Assembly: GCA_019285755.1 (NCBI GenBank)
Contig: CP079103.1
Location: forward strand, 992,001-1,056,000
Origin: Chitinophaga sp. E66
GTDB taxonomy: Bacteria; Bacteroidota; Bacteroidia; Chitinophagales; Chitinophagaceae
DNA length: 64,000 nt
Reading direction: 5' to 3'
Part shown: one piece after another, positions 1 to 12,759 of the stretch
How positions within the stretch are numbered: position 1 is the first letter of the stretch
How the letters are laid out: each line of letters begins with the position of its first letter
Program-made: the position numbers and the translations under genes
Notes under the pieces: model-generated
Databases searched by the model: none
Told to the model about the DNA's origin: nothing
The model's input: the letters and a program-made list of their open reading frames with translations, nothing else

Positions 1-1081
1 GGGATCGTGCACGTAATAGGTCCGGAGCTGGGTATTACCCTCCCGGGCATGACCATCGTGTGCGGCGACTCGCACACCTCTACCCACGGAGCCTTCGGCG
101 CCGTGGCCTTCGGGATCGGGACGTCCGAAGTGGAGCAGGTACTCGCTACCCAGTGCATCCTGCAGTACAAGCCCAGGCGGATGCGCATCACCGTAAACGG
201 TCAACTGAAGAAAGGCGTGGTGTCTAAAGACATCATTCTCTATATTATTTCTCAGATCACCGCGGCAGGCGGCACGGGCTATTTCGTGGAGTACGCCGGC
301 GAGGCCATCCGCAGCCTCAGCATGGAGGCGCGCATGACGATCTGCAATATGTCCATCGAAATGGGGGCGCGCGGCGGCCTCATCGCGCCGGACGATATCA
401 CTTTCGATTACATCAAAGGCCGTGAATTCGCTCCTAAGGGCGAAGACTGGGAACAATCCCTCGCTTACTGGAAAACCCTCCAGACCGACAGCGATGCCGT
501 ATTCGACGCCGAGCTGACCTTCGACGCGGCCGACATAGCGCCGCAGATCACCTACGGCACCAATCCCGGCATGGGCATGGGCGTAACCGGCAACATCCCC
601 GCATTGGCAGACATAGAGGAGAAGGAACAACTTTCGTTCTCCAAATCCCTCCAGTACATGGATCTTCAGCCCGGAAGCCAGCTTCTCGGCAAAAGGTGGA
701 CTACGTATTCATCGGCAGCTGCACCAACTCCCGCATCGAAGACCTCCGCATGGTGGCCGAATTCGTGAAAGGGAAGAAGAAGGCGGACGACGTGACCGTC
801 TGGATCGTGCCCGGCTCCAAACAAGTGGAAGCCCAGGCCATCGAGGAAGGAATAGACAAAATATTCGAAGCGGCCGGCTTCCAGCTGCGCCAGCCCGGAT
901 GCTCCGCATGCCTGGCCATGAACGAAGACAAGATTCCCGCAGGTAAATATTGCATCGCCACTTCCAACCGCAACTTCGAAGGCAGGCAGGGCCCTAATGC
1001 CCGGACCTTCTGGCCAGCCCGCTGACCGCCGCCGCAGCGGCCATCACCGGCAAAGTGGCAGACGTGAGAGCAATGATTTAA
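1..1081 (+). CDS. leuC: 3-isopropylmalate dehydratase large subunit (5' partial)
   Basis: LeuC with LeuD isomerises 2-isopropylmalate to 3-isopropylmalate in leucine biosynthesis. The reading frame is open from base 1; compared with the usual ~466 residues, about the first 110 are outside the window. Visible motifs are the [13 protein letters not shown] block near base 60 and the [4Fe-4S] cysteines in GSCTNSR (~714) and [10 protein letters not shown] (~893). The frame breaks twice, near 692 (an A run in the Gly-Lys-Lys codons) and near 1005. After the second break the true C-terminus continues as [18 protein letters not shown] and stops at 1079-1081. leuD starts 24 bp downstream, so the two are co-transcribed. 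Identification is certain; only the exact broken bases are inferred. Confidence 0.95.
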
Positions 1082-1104
1082 TTCCCTGAAACTGAACCAT
1101 CAAC

Positions 1105-1704
1105 ATGGACAAGAAATTCGCAAACCTGGTATCCTCCGTGGTACCCTTACCCATAGAAAACATCGATACGGACCAGATCATACCTGCCCGTTTCCTCAAA
1201 GCGACCACCCGCGACGGCTTCGGTGAAAACCTTTTCCGCGACTGGCGCTTCGATGAGAATAACCAGCCTAAAGCAGACTTCGTGCTCAATAACCCCACCT
1301 TCAAAGGGAAGGTGCTGGTGGCTGGAAAGAACTTCGGCTGCGGCTCCTCCCGCGAGCACGCCGCCTGGGCCCTGGGCGATTACGGCTTCAAAGTGGTCGT
1401 GAGCAGCTTCTTCGCAGACATCTTCAAAAACAACGCGCTTAACAACTTCATCCTGCCCGTACAGGTGAGTGAGGAATTCCTGCAAAAGATCTTCCGCGCC
1501 GTGGAGAAAGTACCCTCCGCCGCCATAGAAGTGAACCTGGAAGAACAGTTCATCGAGATAAAGGCAACAGGGGAGAAAGAGCATTTTGACATCAATCCTT
1601 ATAAGAAAACGTGCCTGCTCAACGGCTACGACGACATCGATTACCTCATCAGTCTCCGTAACGAGATCGAATCATACGAAACTACAAGACCTTTTAATTT
1701 CTAA
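1105..1704 (+). CDS. leuD: 3-isopropylmalate dehydratase small subunit
   Basis: This is the swivel-domain subunit that pairs with LeuC. The 199-residue frame is intact and has the usual length. It shows the substrate-loop signature [17 protein letters not shown] near residues 72-88 and the N-terminal [13 protein letters not shown] motif that distinguishes LeuD from aconitase C-terminal domains. It lies between leuC and leuB with very short spacers, in the order leuC-leuD-leuB-leuA. It is one of the few genes in this part of the window without a frameshift. Confidence 0.97.
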   Translation: MDKKFANLVSSVVPLPIENIDTDQIIPARFLKATTRDGFGENLFRDWRFDENNQPKADFVLNNPTFKGKVLVAGKNFGCGSSREHAAWALGDYGFKVVVSSFFADIFKNNALNNFILPVQVSEEFLQKIFRAVEKVPSAAIEVNLEEQFIEIKATGEKEHFDINPYKKTCLLNGYDDIDYLISLRNEIESYETTRPFNF

Positions 1705-1712
1705 ATCAATCT

Positions 1713-2789
1713 ATGGGAATCTCAAAGAAAATATTGGTAATACCCGGAGACGGGATCGGACAGGAAGTAACCGCATGGGGAAGAAAGTGCTGGAGTTGAT
1801 CGCGGCGAATTACAAACACGAGTTTACATTTGACGAAGGCATCATGGGCCACGTAGCCATCGAGGCTACCGGCGATCCGCTGCCCGCCGAAACGCTTGAC
1901 AAGGCGCGCGCATCAGACGCGATCCTTTTCGGCGCTATCGGTCATGCCAAATACGACAACGACCCTTCTGCCAAAGTGCGCCCGGAACAAGGCCTGCTGA
2001 AGATCCGCAAGGAGCTGGGCCTCTACGCCAATCTGCGCCCCATCAAACTGTTCGACGACCTGCTGCAGGCTTCCAGCATCAAACCTGAGATCCTCCAGGG
2101 GCCGATATCCTCTTTTTCCGTGAGCTGACCGGCGACGTATATTTCGGAGAGAAGCAGCGCAGCGAAGACCGCGCTACGGCATCCGATCTCATGATCTACC
2201 ATAAATATGAAGTAGAGCGCATTGCGCGGAAGGCCTTCGAAGCCGCCCGCACCCGCCGCAAAAAACTCTGCTCCGTCGATAAAGCCAACGTGCTGGAAGC
2301 TTCCCGCCTGTGGAGGGAAGTGGTGCAGGAGATCGCGAAGGATTATCCGGACGTGGAGACCGAACATATGTTCATCGATAACGCCGCCATGCAGCTTATT
2401 AAAGATCCCAAGCGATTCGACGTAGTGGTGACCGGCAACCTGTTCGGCGACATCCTGACCGATGAGGCTTCGCAGATCGCGGGCTCTATGGGTATGCTGG
2501 CATCCGCTTCCGTAGGCGACCGCGTCGGCTTCTATGAGCCGATCCACGGTTCCGCGCACGACATCGCCGGCAAAGGCATCGCCAATCCGCTGGCCTCCAT
2601 TTTGTCTGCCGCGCTGCTGCTGGATATTTCTTTCGGACTGAAAGAAGAATCCCAGCGCGTGATCCGCGCAGTAGACGCTACGCTGCGCCAGGGCTACCGG
2701 ACAATGGACATCGCCAACAAGCATACGCCCAACGAATTCCTCCGGGAACCGACGCAATGGGCGCACAAGTGCTGAAAAACCTTAACTAA
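1713..2789 (+). CDS. leuB: 3-isopropylmalate dehydrogenase
   Basis: LeuB oxidatively decarboxylates 3-isopropylmalate to 2-ketoisocaproate with NAD+. Translation from ATG 1713 gives [16 protein letters not shown], the expected N-terminus of the isocitrate/isopropylmalate dehydrogenase family. Further motifs are the substrate-binding GELTGD-type segment read here as [12 protein letters not shown] (~2115), the metal-binding segment [15 protein letters not shown] (~2430) and NAD-site residues [14 protein letters not shown] (~2550). Length is about 358 residues, normal for the family. Three frame breaks are seen: in a G run near 1777, in a G run near 2099, and near 2745. With the last corrected, the protein ends [10 protein letters not shown] with TAA at 2787-2789. 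Confidence 0.95.
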
Positions 2790-2808
2790 TCAACTGTTTA
2801 CTAATACC

Positions 2809-4313
2809 ATGGATAAGAATAAAGTATACGTTTTTGACACCACGCTCCGCGACGGCGAGCAGGTCCCCGGCTGTCAGCTGACCACCGTGGAAAAAATCAT
2901 CGTAGCCAAAGAGCTCGAGGCCCTCGGCGTAGACGTGATCGAAGCCGGCTTCCCCATCTCCAGTCCTGGTGACTTCCAGAGCGTAGTGGAGATATCCAAA
3001 GCGGTTTCGAACCTATCATCTGTGCCCTCACCCGTGCCAATACCGCAGATATCGACGCTGCCGCCTCGGCCCTGGAGTTCGCCAAGCGCGGACGTATCCA
3101 TACCGGCATCGGCGCGTCAGACATGCACATCAAATACAAGTTCAATTCCACCCGCGAAGCCATCCTCGAAAGAGCGGTAAGCGCCGTGAAATACGCCCGT
3201 AAATTCGTGGACGACGTAGAATTCTACGCCGAAGACGCAGGCCGCGCAGACAACGAATACCTCGCCCGCATGATCGAAGCCGTGATCGCCGCAGGCGCAA
3301 CCGTAGTGAACATCCCGGACACCAACGGATACTGCCTCCCGGAACAATACGGCGCCAAGATCAAATACCTGGTCGATCATGTGAAGAACATCGACAAGGC
3401 GATCATTTCCGTACACTGCCATAACGACCTCGGTCTCGCTACCGCCAACACCATCGCCGGTGTGATCAACGGCGCCCGCCAGGTAGAGTGTACCATCAAC
3501 GGTATCGGCGAGCGTGCCGGTAATACTTCCCTGGAAGAAGTGGCCATGATCCTGAAGACGCACCACGCACTGGGTTACCATACCGGCATCAACAGCAAAC
3601 GTATCTATGACATCAGCAACCTGGTATCAAACATGATGCGCATGCCCGTTCAGCCGAACAAGGCTATCGTAGGCCGCAACGCTTTCGCGCACAGCTCCGG
3701 CATCCACCAGGACGGTGTACTGAAGCACCGCGAGAACTACGAGATCCTCGATCCCGAAGATATCGGCCTGTCTTCCAACGCCATCATCCTCACAGCCCGT
3801 AGCGGCCGCCACGCGCTGAAGCACCACCTGGAGCGCCTCGGTTACAAGATCGATAAGATCAACCTGGATGAAGTGTACGCACGCTTCCTCGAAATGGCCG
3901 ACAGCAAGAAGGAGATCAATGACCACGACCTGCTCGTGCTCATGGGCGACGGCGATGCCAACCATTACGACGATAAAGCCATCAAGGTAACACTGCTGCA
4001 GGTGGTATGCGGCGATCCCCTTCGCCCCATGGCTACCGTGAAGCTCCGTGTGAACGGCGAAGAGAAGGAAGCGAGCGCTGCCGGAAACGGTCCTGTGAAC
4101 GCGACCATCAACGCCATTTCCAACATCATCAACGATGAGATCACTATCGATGAATTCTCCATCCAGGCGATGCACGGCGGCAGCGAAGATGTCAGCAAAG
4201 TGAACATGCGCGTACATAAAGACGGTAAATCGTATTACGGATTCGGGTATTCTACCGACATCGTAAATGCGAGCGTACATGCTTATGTGGATGCGCTGAA
4301 TAAGATCTACTAG
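2809..4313 (+). CDS. leuA: 2-isopropylmalate synthase
   Basis: LeuA condenses acetyl-CoA with 2-ketoisovalerate, the committed step of leucine synthesis. It starts with the HMGL-like TIM-barrel signature [16 protein letters not shown] and has the second family signature [14 protein letters not shown] near 3410. A C-terminal LeuA dimer/allosteric domain runs from about 3980 ([16 protein letters not shown]) to the end. One frame break lies near 3003-3030; the reading [14 protein letters not shown] bridges the two halves. Total is about 500 residues. It is the last gene of the leu operon and is followed directly by a strong terminator. Confidence 0.95.
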
Positions 4314-4332
4314 TATAGCCGGCAATAATTTA

Positions 4333-4360
4333 AAAGAGACCGCCTCCTGGCGGTCTCTTT
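4333..4360 (+). terminator. Intrinsic terminator of the leu operon
   Basis: A perfect 12-bp stem (AAAGAGACCGCC / GGCGGTCTCTTT) with a 4-base loop lies 20 bp after the leuA stop. The stem is GC-rich in the middle and its 3' arm ends in a T run. Confidence 0.9.
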
Positions 4361-4777
4361 GCGTATATAAAAATAATTGCTATCGATGGAGCACATGATA
4401 AGAAAAAATATATTACTTTCACCCCGTTAAATCGCGCGGGGCACTACCTATTACCTATCTCCGTGCTACACAGATGAATTTTCATCCAGACTCATTCTTC
4501 AGCTGCCATTACCATTAACGAATCCAATTCGTGTTGTTTATCTAAATCGACTTTTATGAAGTAATCGATGTGGTAAGGCATTCCCATTACAAGCCAGACC
4601 CTGATATTTCCCTGATGAATCAGTGCGTGCCGCTTTCTCACGCGGCCTGACGTACGGGCAGCTGCATTCATTTCCGGAACAATATGCTATCGCGCGCCGC
4701 CTCTGAACAGGCCGGCCTGGCCATGTATTGCCCATCCCATTCAAATATTTTCCATCAAATCAAAATCTAACATCACT
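4361..4777. other. 417-bp intergenic region upstream of the first SusC gene
   Basis: No credible gene was found on either strand. The stretch follows the leu terminator and must carry the promoter and leader of the SusC/SusD pair that follows. I could not identify a convincing TTTG / TAnnTTTG promoter pair in it. No anti-sigma or sensor gene lies here, so any dedicated regulator of this uptake locus is elsewhere. Confidence 0.5.
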
Positions 4778-7755
4778 ATGAGAAAATTATCTACGCTCCT
4801 TGCCGTACCCATCCTGCTAAGCGCAAATGCGCTGGCGCAGGAGCGGACGATCACCGGCAAAGTGACCGATGCCCGCGACGGCAGCCTGTTGCCCGGGGTG
4901 ACCGTTTCGGCAGGTTCCGCGGTACGCTTACTACCGCTGCGGGACTATTTTCGTTGAAGGTTCCAGAGGGTACCAGGCAACTCACTTTCTCCTTTGTCGG
5001 ATATACGCCGCAGACCATTGCACTGGGAGAAGGTAGTGAGGTCAATGTTCAGCTCCAGGTGGATCAAAAAAGCCTGGATGAGTACGTAGTAGTGGCATAT
5101 GGTACACAGAACAGACGATCGCTTACGGGTTCGGCCACTACGCTCAACGCCGACAAACTGAACCGGGCGCCCCGCGCTTCGCTGCAGGAAAGCTTCCAGG
5201 AAATATTGCCGGCGTTCAGGCGACCAACGGCTCCGGACAGCCGGGCAGCTTGCCGAGCATTCGCGTACGCGGCATCGGCAGCATCACCGCCAGTAGCGCA
5301 CCGTTATATGTTGTGGATGGCATACCGGTGGTGGCGGCGGACATCACGGGATATAACACGAACACGCTGGCGGGATTGAACCCAACCGACATCGAAAGCG
5401 TGACGGTGCTTAAAGATGCTGCCGCGGCTTCACTGTATGGTTCCCGCGCGGCCAACGGCGTGATCCTGATTACTACGAAAAAGGGAAAGTCAGGTAAAAC
5501 CAAGATCAGCGGAGCTGCGCAATTCGGTGTCAACAAGCTGACGCTGAAAAAGAAGACCTTCCGCTCAATACGCCTGAAATGCTGGAGCTGCTGCGCGAAG
5601 CCTGGGCCAACAAAGGCAATAATCCCGCTGAATTTGATGCGCAGCTTACCGCCAACAACATAGATCCGGATCATACTACCGACTGGGTGAAGGAACTCAC
5701 CCACAATGGCAGTTTTCAGCAGTACGATGTGTCCGCTTCCGGCGGGTCCGAAAAATCGACCTACTATTTGTCTGGCGGGCTGTATAAAGCGGAATCACCT
5801 ACCAAGGGCGTCGATTTCGAACGTATTACCTCCAAACTGGCGGTAACTTTCAAAGCTTCTGAAAGACTGAACTTCGATGGCAGCGTAGGCCTGGGCTACC
5901 AGCGTTCCAATACCGCCCTCGAAGCAGGCGCGTTCGCCAACCCTATCCGTTCGTTTTACCGCCTGCAGCCCTGGCTGAAAATCTATAACCCCGACGGTAC
6001 CTACAACCTGGGTTTTAACAACACGACCAATCCGGTTGCGGTACTGGAGAACAATAAACGACTTGCACAGACTTATTCTGCATTGGCCAATATCAATGGC
6101 GAATACCGGATCCTTGACGGCTTGTCGTTCCAGTCCAAGTTCGGCCTCGATCTCAACTACGGATCCACCAACCTGTTCTGGGACCCGCGTTTTGGAGACG
6201 GCCGCAGTTACAATGGATACGGCACTTCCTCCGGGCGCCTGTATGTAAACTGGATCACGACCAATTTGCTGAAATACCGCAAGCGCCTCGCCGATGACCA
6301 TGAGCTGGACGTGCTGGTCGGATATGAAGCGCAGAAAACGAATATCTTCATCAATACAGCGACCGGCATCAGCTTTCTGCCCAATACGGAAACGGTCGCC
6401 AATGCGGGCATTCCTTACAACGTTGGATCGTCGCTCCAGGAAGCGGCATTGGCATCTGTGCTGAGCAACGTCGGGTATAATTACAAGCAGAAATACTACC
6501 TGAATGCGTCTTTCCGCAGGGATGGTTCTTCCAGGTTCGGCAGCAACCACCTATACGGTAATTTTTGGTCGCTGGGCGCCAGCTGGGACATCAGCCAGGA
6601 GGAATTCCTCAAAAGCAGCGGCCTGGTATCGCTCCTGAAATTGCGAACCAGCTACGGTGTGAACGGTAACCAGGACATCGAGTATTATGCATCGAAAGGC
6701 CAGTACAGCGCCAACCTCGTTTATAACGGCGATCCCGCGTTTACATTCAGCCAGCCGGAGAATAGAAACCTCACCGGGAGCAGAATAAACCTTTCAATAT
6801 CGGGCTCGACTTTGGCCTGTGGAACAACCGGCTGACCGGTACGGTGGAATATTATAGCCGGACCACATCCAATCTTTTGATGAACGTACCGGTATCTTCC
6901 ACCAACGGTATTGTCAGCTACCTGGAGAATGTAGGGGAGATGAAGAAGCGGCTGGGAATTCACGTTGAACTCGCGCAATATTGAAAGCGATCAGGAAGAT
7001 GGGTTTACCTGGACGACGGACTTCAACCTCTCGACGCTTAAGAACAGGATCACCAAACTGAATGCCCCTGTCCGCACTTCGCCTTACAATCGTGAGGTGG
7101 GCCTTGACTTCTACCAGTTCTACCTGGTTACCTATGCCGGCGTAGACCCCGCCAACGGGGAAGCGTTGTGGTATTCGGATACGGCGCAGACAAAAACGAC
7201 GAACGTGTGGGCGCAGGGTGTGCGCGTTAACCAGGGGTCTGCTTTGCCGAAGTTTTTGGCGGCTTGACGAATACGCTGAGCTTTAAGGGTATCTCGCTCA
7301 GCTTCCAGCTTTTCTTCAATTTCGGTAATAAAGTGTACGATGGCTGGGGAACCTTCATCCATCCTGACGGCACTTCCGGCTTCAATCAAACCGGCAAGAT
7401 CAGCCGTTATACTTACGATCATCGCTGGCGTAAACCGGGAGATGTGACGGATGTGCCGAAGTTGACTTACGTGGGCAGCCAGACAGGCCTCACCAACCAG
7501 AACTCGTCCCGTTTTCTGTATGACGGCGATTACATCCGTCTCCGCGATGTGACGTTGGCCTATAACCTGCCCCGTCAATGGATGGGCCGGATCGGGATGA
7601 GCAACGTGAAAGTGTACTTCCGCGCCAATAACCTGGTAACCTGGGTAAAAGACAAGCGGCTGATGTATGATCCCGAAATGCCTGTTACCGGCGATACCGA
7701 TCAGCGCGCGCCGTTGTTCAAGACCATGTTGGCAGGTATAGACATTTCCTTTTAA
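4778..7755 (+). CDS. SusC/RagA-family TonB-dependent outer-membrane transporter (first pair)
   Basis: This is a TonB-linked beta-barrel of the SusC type, about 992 residues. ATG 4778 opens a signal peptide (LLAVPILLSANALAQ). A CarboxypepD_reg-like domain follows (ITGKVTDARDGSLLPG ... FSFVGYTPQTI). The plug has the typical segments EYVVVAYGTQNRRSLTGS, PSIRVRGIGSI, APLYVVDGIPV and LKDAAAASLYGSRAANGVI. The barrel ends in a C-terminal aromatic strand (LAGIDISF). Frame breaks occur near 4912, 5200, 5558, 6780, 6955 and 7250. The SusD partner begins 18 bp downstream. The ligand cannot be read from sequence; no glycoside hydrolase is adjacent. Confidence 0.93.
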
Positions 7756-7772
7756 TCATTAAACCGGAAACA

Positions 7773-9211
7773 ATGAGAAAGATCTATAAATCAATATATG
7801 TTATCCTGGCGGGAACCATGTTGCTGGCTGCCTGCGGCAAGGATTTCCTGAAACTGGACTCCCCGCAAAACACCGACGTGGAGCTGGCGATCCGCGACCT
7901 GCAGGGCATGCGGGCCGCCGTGAATGGCGTTTATTCCACTTTGCAGAGCCTGCATTACTATGGCCGTACGGCGTCTGTATTACCGGACCTCATGTCAGAC
8001 AATGCGCAGATCGGCATTTCAAATGCAAACCGGTATATCAACCAGGATCAATACGCGACCGGATCGAACGATGCGATGGTGGCCAACATGTGGAATAACC
8101 TGTATATCGCTGTGGCCAATGCGAATCTCCTTATAGAAAAAGGGAGGCGCTTTCGCTGCCGGCAGCGGATACGGCGGAGCAACGCGCGATCCTCGGGCAG
8201 GCGTACGCACTGCGCGCGCTGGCATATTTCGACCTGGCGCGTTTTTATAGCCTGCCATATAATTTCACGGCAGACGCTTCGCATATGGGTGCGCCGATCG
8301 TGCTGAAAACGGCCACTACGAAAGAAGGGATGGTTTCGCCTCCGAGGAGCACTGTGAAACAGACATTCGACCGCGTTAAGCAAGACCTGAACACGGCGAT
8401 CGAGCGGCTGAACAGGACAACCAGCACTACATTGCGTGCACGGTTTAATTTGTATGCGGCCAAAGCGCTTTTATCGCGCGTGTATCTGTATACGGGTGAA
8501 TGGGATAAAGTCATCCCTCTTTGCAATGACGTGATCGCCGCAGGAGCTTCCAATTATGCGCTCATTCCCGGAGGTAGCCTCTAAGCGACTTCCTGAAGCA
8601 GAACAACCAGGAAGTGATACTGGAAGTAGCTAATACGCAGACGGATAATATGTCGACCGACTGGCTGGGGTATTTCTACGACCAGGCCGGATACGGGGAT
8701 ATGCTGGCAACGGCGGGGCTGTATGGTATTTATCCGGATACCGACGTGCGGAAGGGATTTATCCAGCGTGGGCGCCGTGGCAGCGATAACCCTGCCTATA
8801 TCATCAGGAAGTATACCATGAAAACCGACGAGAACGTGAAGCTGATCCGACTCTCCGAAATATATCTTAACCGGGCGGAAGCATATGCGCGCCTGGGGCA
8901 GGATGCCAATGCGATAGGTGACGTAAATGTGGTGATAGGACGCGCGGATTCCGATCCTGCTTCGCTGGTTGCGACGGGTACCACAGGTACGGCCCTGATT
9001 GATGCCGTGTTGCTGGAGCGCCGTAAAGAACTGGCGTTTGAAGGTCACCGCTTATTTGATCTGCTGCGAAACAAAAAGGGCTTTACCAAGATCCGGAGAG
9101 GTTCTGTTGCTATTGATGTGCCTTTCCTACTAACAAGTCCATTCTGCCGATCCGCTCCGCGAAATGGATGCGAACGTAAACCTGAAGGGGCAGCAGAACC
9201 CAGGTTACTGA
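7773..9211 (+). CDS. SusD/RagB-family nutrient-binding lipoprotein (first pair)
   Basis: This is the surface lipoprotein that caps the SusC barrel and binds ligand. It starts MRKIYKSIYVILAGTMLLAAC with a lipobox cysteine, followed by FLKLDSPQNTD. TPR-like helices follow (VNGVYSTLQSLHYYGR; AYALRALAYFDLARFYSLPY). The C-terminal part holds the conserved SusD segments LIRLSEIYLNRAEAYARLG and LLERRKELAFEGHRLFDLLR. Frame breaks are near 8145, 8582 and 9128. With them corrected it ends in the family-typical NLKGQQNPGY with TGA at 9209-9211. Length is about 479 residues. Confidence 0.92.
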
Positions 9212-9234
9212 TTTTTGAGCTGTACATATCAACC

Positions 9235-9268
9235 AGGCCGGTTCCCGCATTGGGGCCGGCCTTTTTAA
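9235..9268 (+). terminator. Intrinsic terminator after the first SusC/SusD pair
   Basis: Stem AGGCCGG / CCGGCCT followed by TTTTT, 24 bp after the SusD stop. It separates the first pair from the second. Confidence 0.8.
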
Positions 9269-9762
9269 TTGATGTTATGGTTGTTTCCAATTAAAATGAG
9301 CCTGGTAAGATAAACGGCCTGCTTTTTGTTGCCATGAGACTGCAGTGAACTAACAGTCAGCGCTATAGAAAAATTCTATTTGGATGAGAAATACCATATT
9401 CTTATCTTGTTGGCCGATCAGTATTTACTGACGTAATCGAGCAAACCATATTTTAGAAACCATCGAAGAACACATGTTACCCGCCGTCAAAGCGCCATGT
9501 CTGAGTAAAATCCAATATTGCCGGCAGTGAACGAAAAACCACGACGAATTGTATTATGAAACCAAAATGTCTTGACCCACGTATGACAACATTCCATTAC
9601 AGACGCCAACACCAGGCCAGCAACAACCGGAGCAACATCATTTCCAGTTGATTTCAATGTAACGATCGAGTAATCAGGAACATTCGCCAACGCCATCTTC
9701 TAACGCCGTCATCCGGCTTGTTAGCCCGAAGAGTCGTTCCTCAATCCTAAAACATATCTCAA
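9269..9762. other. 494-bp intergenic region between the two SusC/SusD pairs
   Basis: No gene with recognisable homology or plausible coding character was found on either strand. A 69-codon open frame on the minus strand (9487-9696) has no family signature and no neighbour to pair with, and I do not call it. The stretch presumably carries the promoter and leader for the second SusC gene. Confidence 0.5.
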
Positions 9763-12740
9763 ATGAAAACTGCAACCCTCCTCGCAAGGGGCTTGTCGGT
9801 CGTTTTGCAAAATCGATTTAGCGGAACGTTCAGACTGGCCTTGCCGATCCTGTTACTAGCCTGCATGCAGGCCCTCGGCCAATCAAAAGCATCACCGGTA
9901 CGGTGAAAGACGATTCCGGCGCTCCACTCGCCGGCGTTACCCTCCAGATCAAAGGAACCACCTCCGGCGCAGTGAGCGACGGTGATGGGAAATTTAAACT
10001 GACGGTGCCCAACGAGAGCGCTGTGCTTAACGTAACCTTCATCGGGTACGAACCACAGGAAATCCCCGTGGCCGGCAAAACCGAAATCAACATCGTGCTC
10101 GCCCTCTCCAAGAAAACACTGACAGACGTAGTAGTGGTAGGGTATGGCTCCGTGGCGAAAAGGAACCTCACCAGCGCCGTCACCACCGTCCAGAGTAAAG
10201 ACTTCATCCAGGGGGCTTCAACTCGCCGCTACAGCAAATCGACGGTAAAGTGGCGGGCGTAACCGTTTCCAACCCGGCAGCTGCAGACCCTAACCGCGCT
10301 ACAGACGTGCAGGTGCGTGGCGCAGCCTCACTGAATGCCGGTAACTCACCGCTCATCGTAATAGATGGTATGCCCGGCGGCGACCTCCGCAACGTGATGC
10401 AGCAAGACATCGCTTCCATCACCGTGCTGAAAGACGCCGCGGCGGCAGCTATCTACGGTTCCCGCGGCGCCAATGGCGTAGTGCTCGTGGAAACCAAGAA
10501 AGGAAAAAGCGGACGTGTTACGCTCACCTACGACAGCTACGCGGAGCACGATGCCATCGCCGCAAAGCCGAATATTCTTTCCGCAGATGAGTACCTGGCC
10601 AAAAACCGCGGTAATGATCAGGGCGCCCGCACCAACTGGTACGATGAGCTCATCCGCAAAGACAACTTCGGTACCAACCAGTTCCTCACCGTATCCGGCG
10701 GTAATGAAAATTCCATCTTCCGCCTTTCAGGAACTACCGGACAAAACAAGGTATCGATATCGCCTCGGACCGCCGTGAATACGGCTACCGCGCCAACTTC
10801 CAGCAGAAGGTGCTGGACGGTAAACTGGAATTCTCCGGCAACGTGTCGCAACGCTTCGTGAAAGAGGAATACACGAACTACGCCGCTTTCAACCAGGCCG
10901 TGAAACTGAACCCGACCATCCCCATCATGGATCCCAACGATGCCACGAAGTACAACTTCCTGGCGGGTTACGATACCTACAACCCGGTGGCCGACCTGCT
11001 CGCCCGGGAAAATGGCGCGGATCAGAACTACTCCATCGTAGACCTGAACGTGAAGCTGCACATCCTCAAAAACCTGAACACCGAGCTGAAGCTCGCTCGC
11101 CGGGGCGCGACATGCTGAAACGGGAGTACTATACTTCCAAATCTCCTGAGTCCATCTCCAACGACCGTACCGGCCGCGCCCGGTTGCAGAACGAGAAGTG
11201 GGCGGATTATACCTGGAATGGATCGGTAACTACAATACCAAATTCGGCAAGCACGACCTTTCCGCAATGGGAGGCTATTCCTACCAGGAATTCAACAACC
11301 AGGCGTTCTGGGCGGAGAACATGGACTTCCCCAGCGATGGCTTCGGCTACAACAACCTGGGCGCCGGTCTCTGGAACAATGAAAAAGGCCGCCTGGGCAT
11401 GGATTCCTGGAAATCCAAAGAAAAACTCATCGCTTTCCTCGGCCGCGTCAACTATAACTACGACGATACCTACTTCCTGACGGCATCCTTCCGGTACGAA
11501 GGCAATACCAAATTCGGTAAAGACAATAAATGGGGCTGTTCCGTCACTGTCAGCCGCATGGCGTATCTCGAACCTGCCTGCCCTGAAAGGCAGCGGTTTC
11601 TTCGACGACCTGAAACTGCGCGCCTCTTATGGCGTAACCGGCCGCTCCGGATTTGACCGGTACACCGCGCTGTTCCGTTATCAGCAATACGGCATGTACC
11701 AGAATGATGCAGGGGAGTGGATATCTGTGTATGGTCCGGGTAACAACTACAACCCGCGCCTCGCCTGGGAAAAAGCACAAGCCTATAACGTAGGGCTCGA
11801 TTTTGCCATGCTCAATAACACACTGAGCGGTAGCATCGACGTGTTCGACCGCCGCAGCAAAGGCCTCCTCGACAACTATGAAGTGCCCGTTGGCGCGTTC
11901 CTTCATACTAATATGTTCGTGAACGTGGGCACCACCAGCTCCAAGGGCGTGGAACTCACGCTGAACTGGAATGCGGTGAAGACGGATAATTTCACCTACA
12001 GCACCAACCTCACCGGTTCTTACATCAAGTCTAAGCTCATCACCTGGTCGAACGCGGAATATACCGGCAACTTCAGGGAACTGCAAAGCCTGCCTTCTCC
12101 CGGTAACCCAGGTTACGCATACCGCCTGGATCCCGGAACGGAACTGGGCAGCTTCTACGGGTATAAATATGCCGGTGTCAACGATGCAGGTCAGATCATG
12201 GTGTGGAAAGACGGACAGGCAGGGAAAGAAGCGATCGTTTATACAGAAGCCAATGCCGACCGCGACAGGACTTATCTAGGTCACGGCGCTCCCCGGTACG
12301 AACTGGCCTGGGGCAATACCATCAACTACAAAGCCTTCGATCTGAGCCTGTTCTTCCGCGGCCGTTTCGATTATAAAATCATCAACCTCTACCAGATGTA
12401 TTACGGTCTGCAGGCCGAGCAAGGCATTAACCTGCTGCAGGATGCTTATACCCGCAACGGGCACATCAAGTCTTCCAAGCTGATCACCGATTACTTCCTG
12501 GAGAATGGCGATTACTTCCGGTTGGATAATATAACCATTGGCTGGACGCCGAAGCTGAACTCGAAGGTCGTGAACAACTTCCGTCTCTACGGCGCCGTGC
12601 GCAATGTTTTCACCCTGACGGGCTACTCCGGCCTCGACCCCACCGCCATCGGCGTTGCAGGTCTTACGCCGGGCTATGGCGACCTGAGCCTATATCCCGT
12701 AACACGCTCCTTCACCCTGGGCGCACAGGTAACTTTCTAA
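9763..12740 (+). CDS. SusC/RagA-family TonB-dependent outer-membrane transporter (second pair)
   Basis: This is a second SusC-type transporter of about 992 residues. It starts at ATG 9763 with an N-terminal extension before the hydrophobic signal segment (LALPILLLACMQALG). The carboxypeptidase-regulatory-like domain follows (SITGTVKDDSGAPLAGVTLQ ... NVTFIGYEPQEIP). The plug shows TDVVVVGYGSVAKRNLTSAV, PLIVIDGMPGGD and LKDAAAAAIYGSRGANGVV. The barrel ends SFTLGAQVTF. Frame breaks are near 9884, 10215, 10750, 11100, 11218 and 11535. Sequence divergence from the first SusC in plug and barrel suggests a different ligand. SusD partner 20 bp downstream. Confidence 0.93.
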
Positions 12741-12759
12741 CCACGTAAATGCAAAGACA

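Noticed and set aside
2023..2766. 247-codon open frame on the minus strand
   Set aside because: Antisense of leuB; long antisense frames are common at this GC content.
1..4313. leuC, leuB and leuA as pseudogenes
   Set aside because: Each break is a single base and full domain order with intact catalytic motifs is retained; the same happens in unrelated essential genes throughout the window.
9487..9696. 69-codon minus-strand frame between the SusC/SusD pairs
   Set aside because: No signature, no ribosome-binding or neighbour support; compatible with chance.
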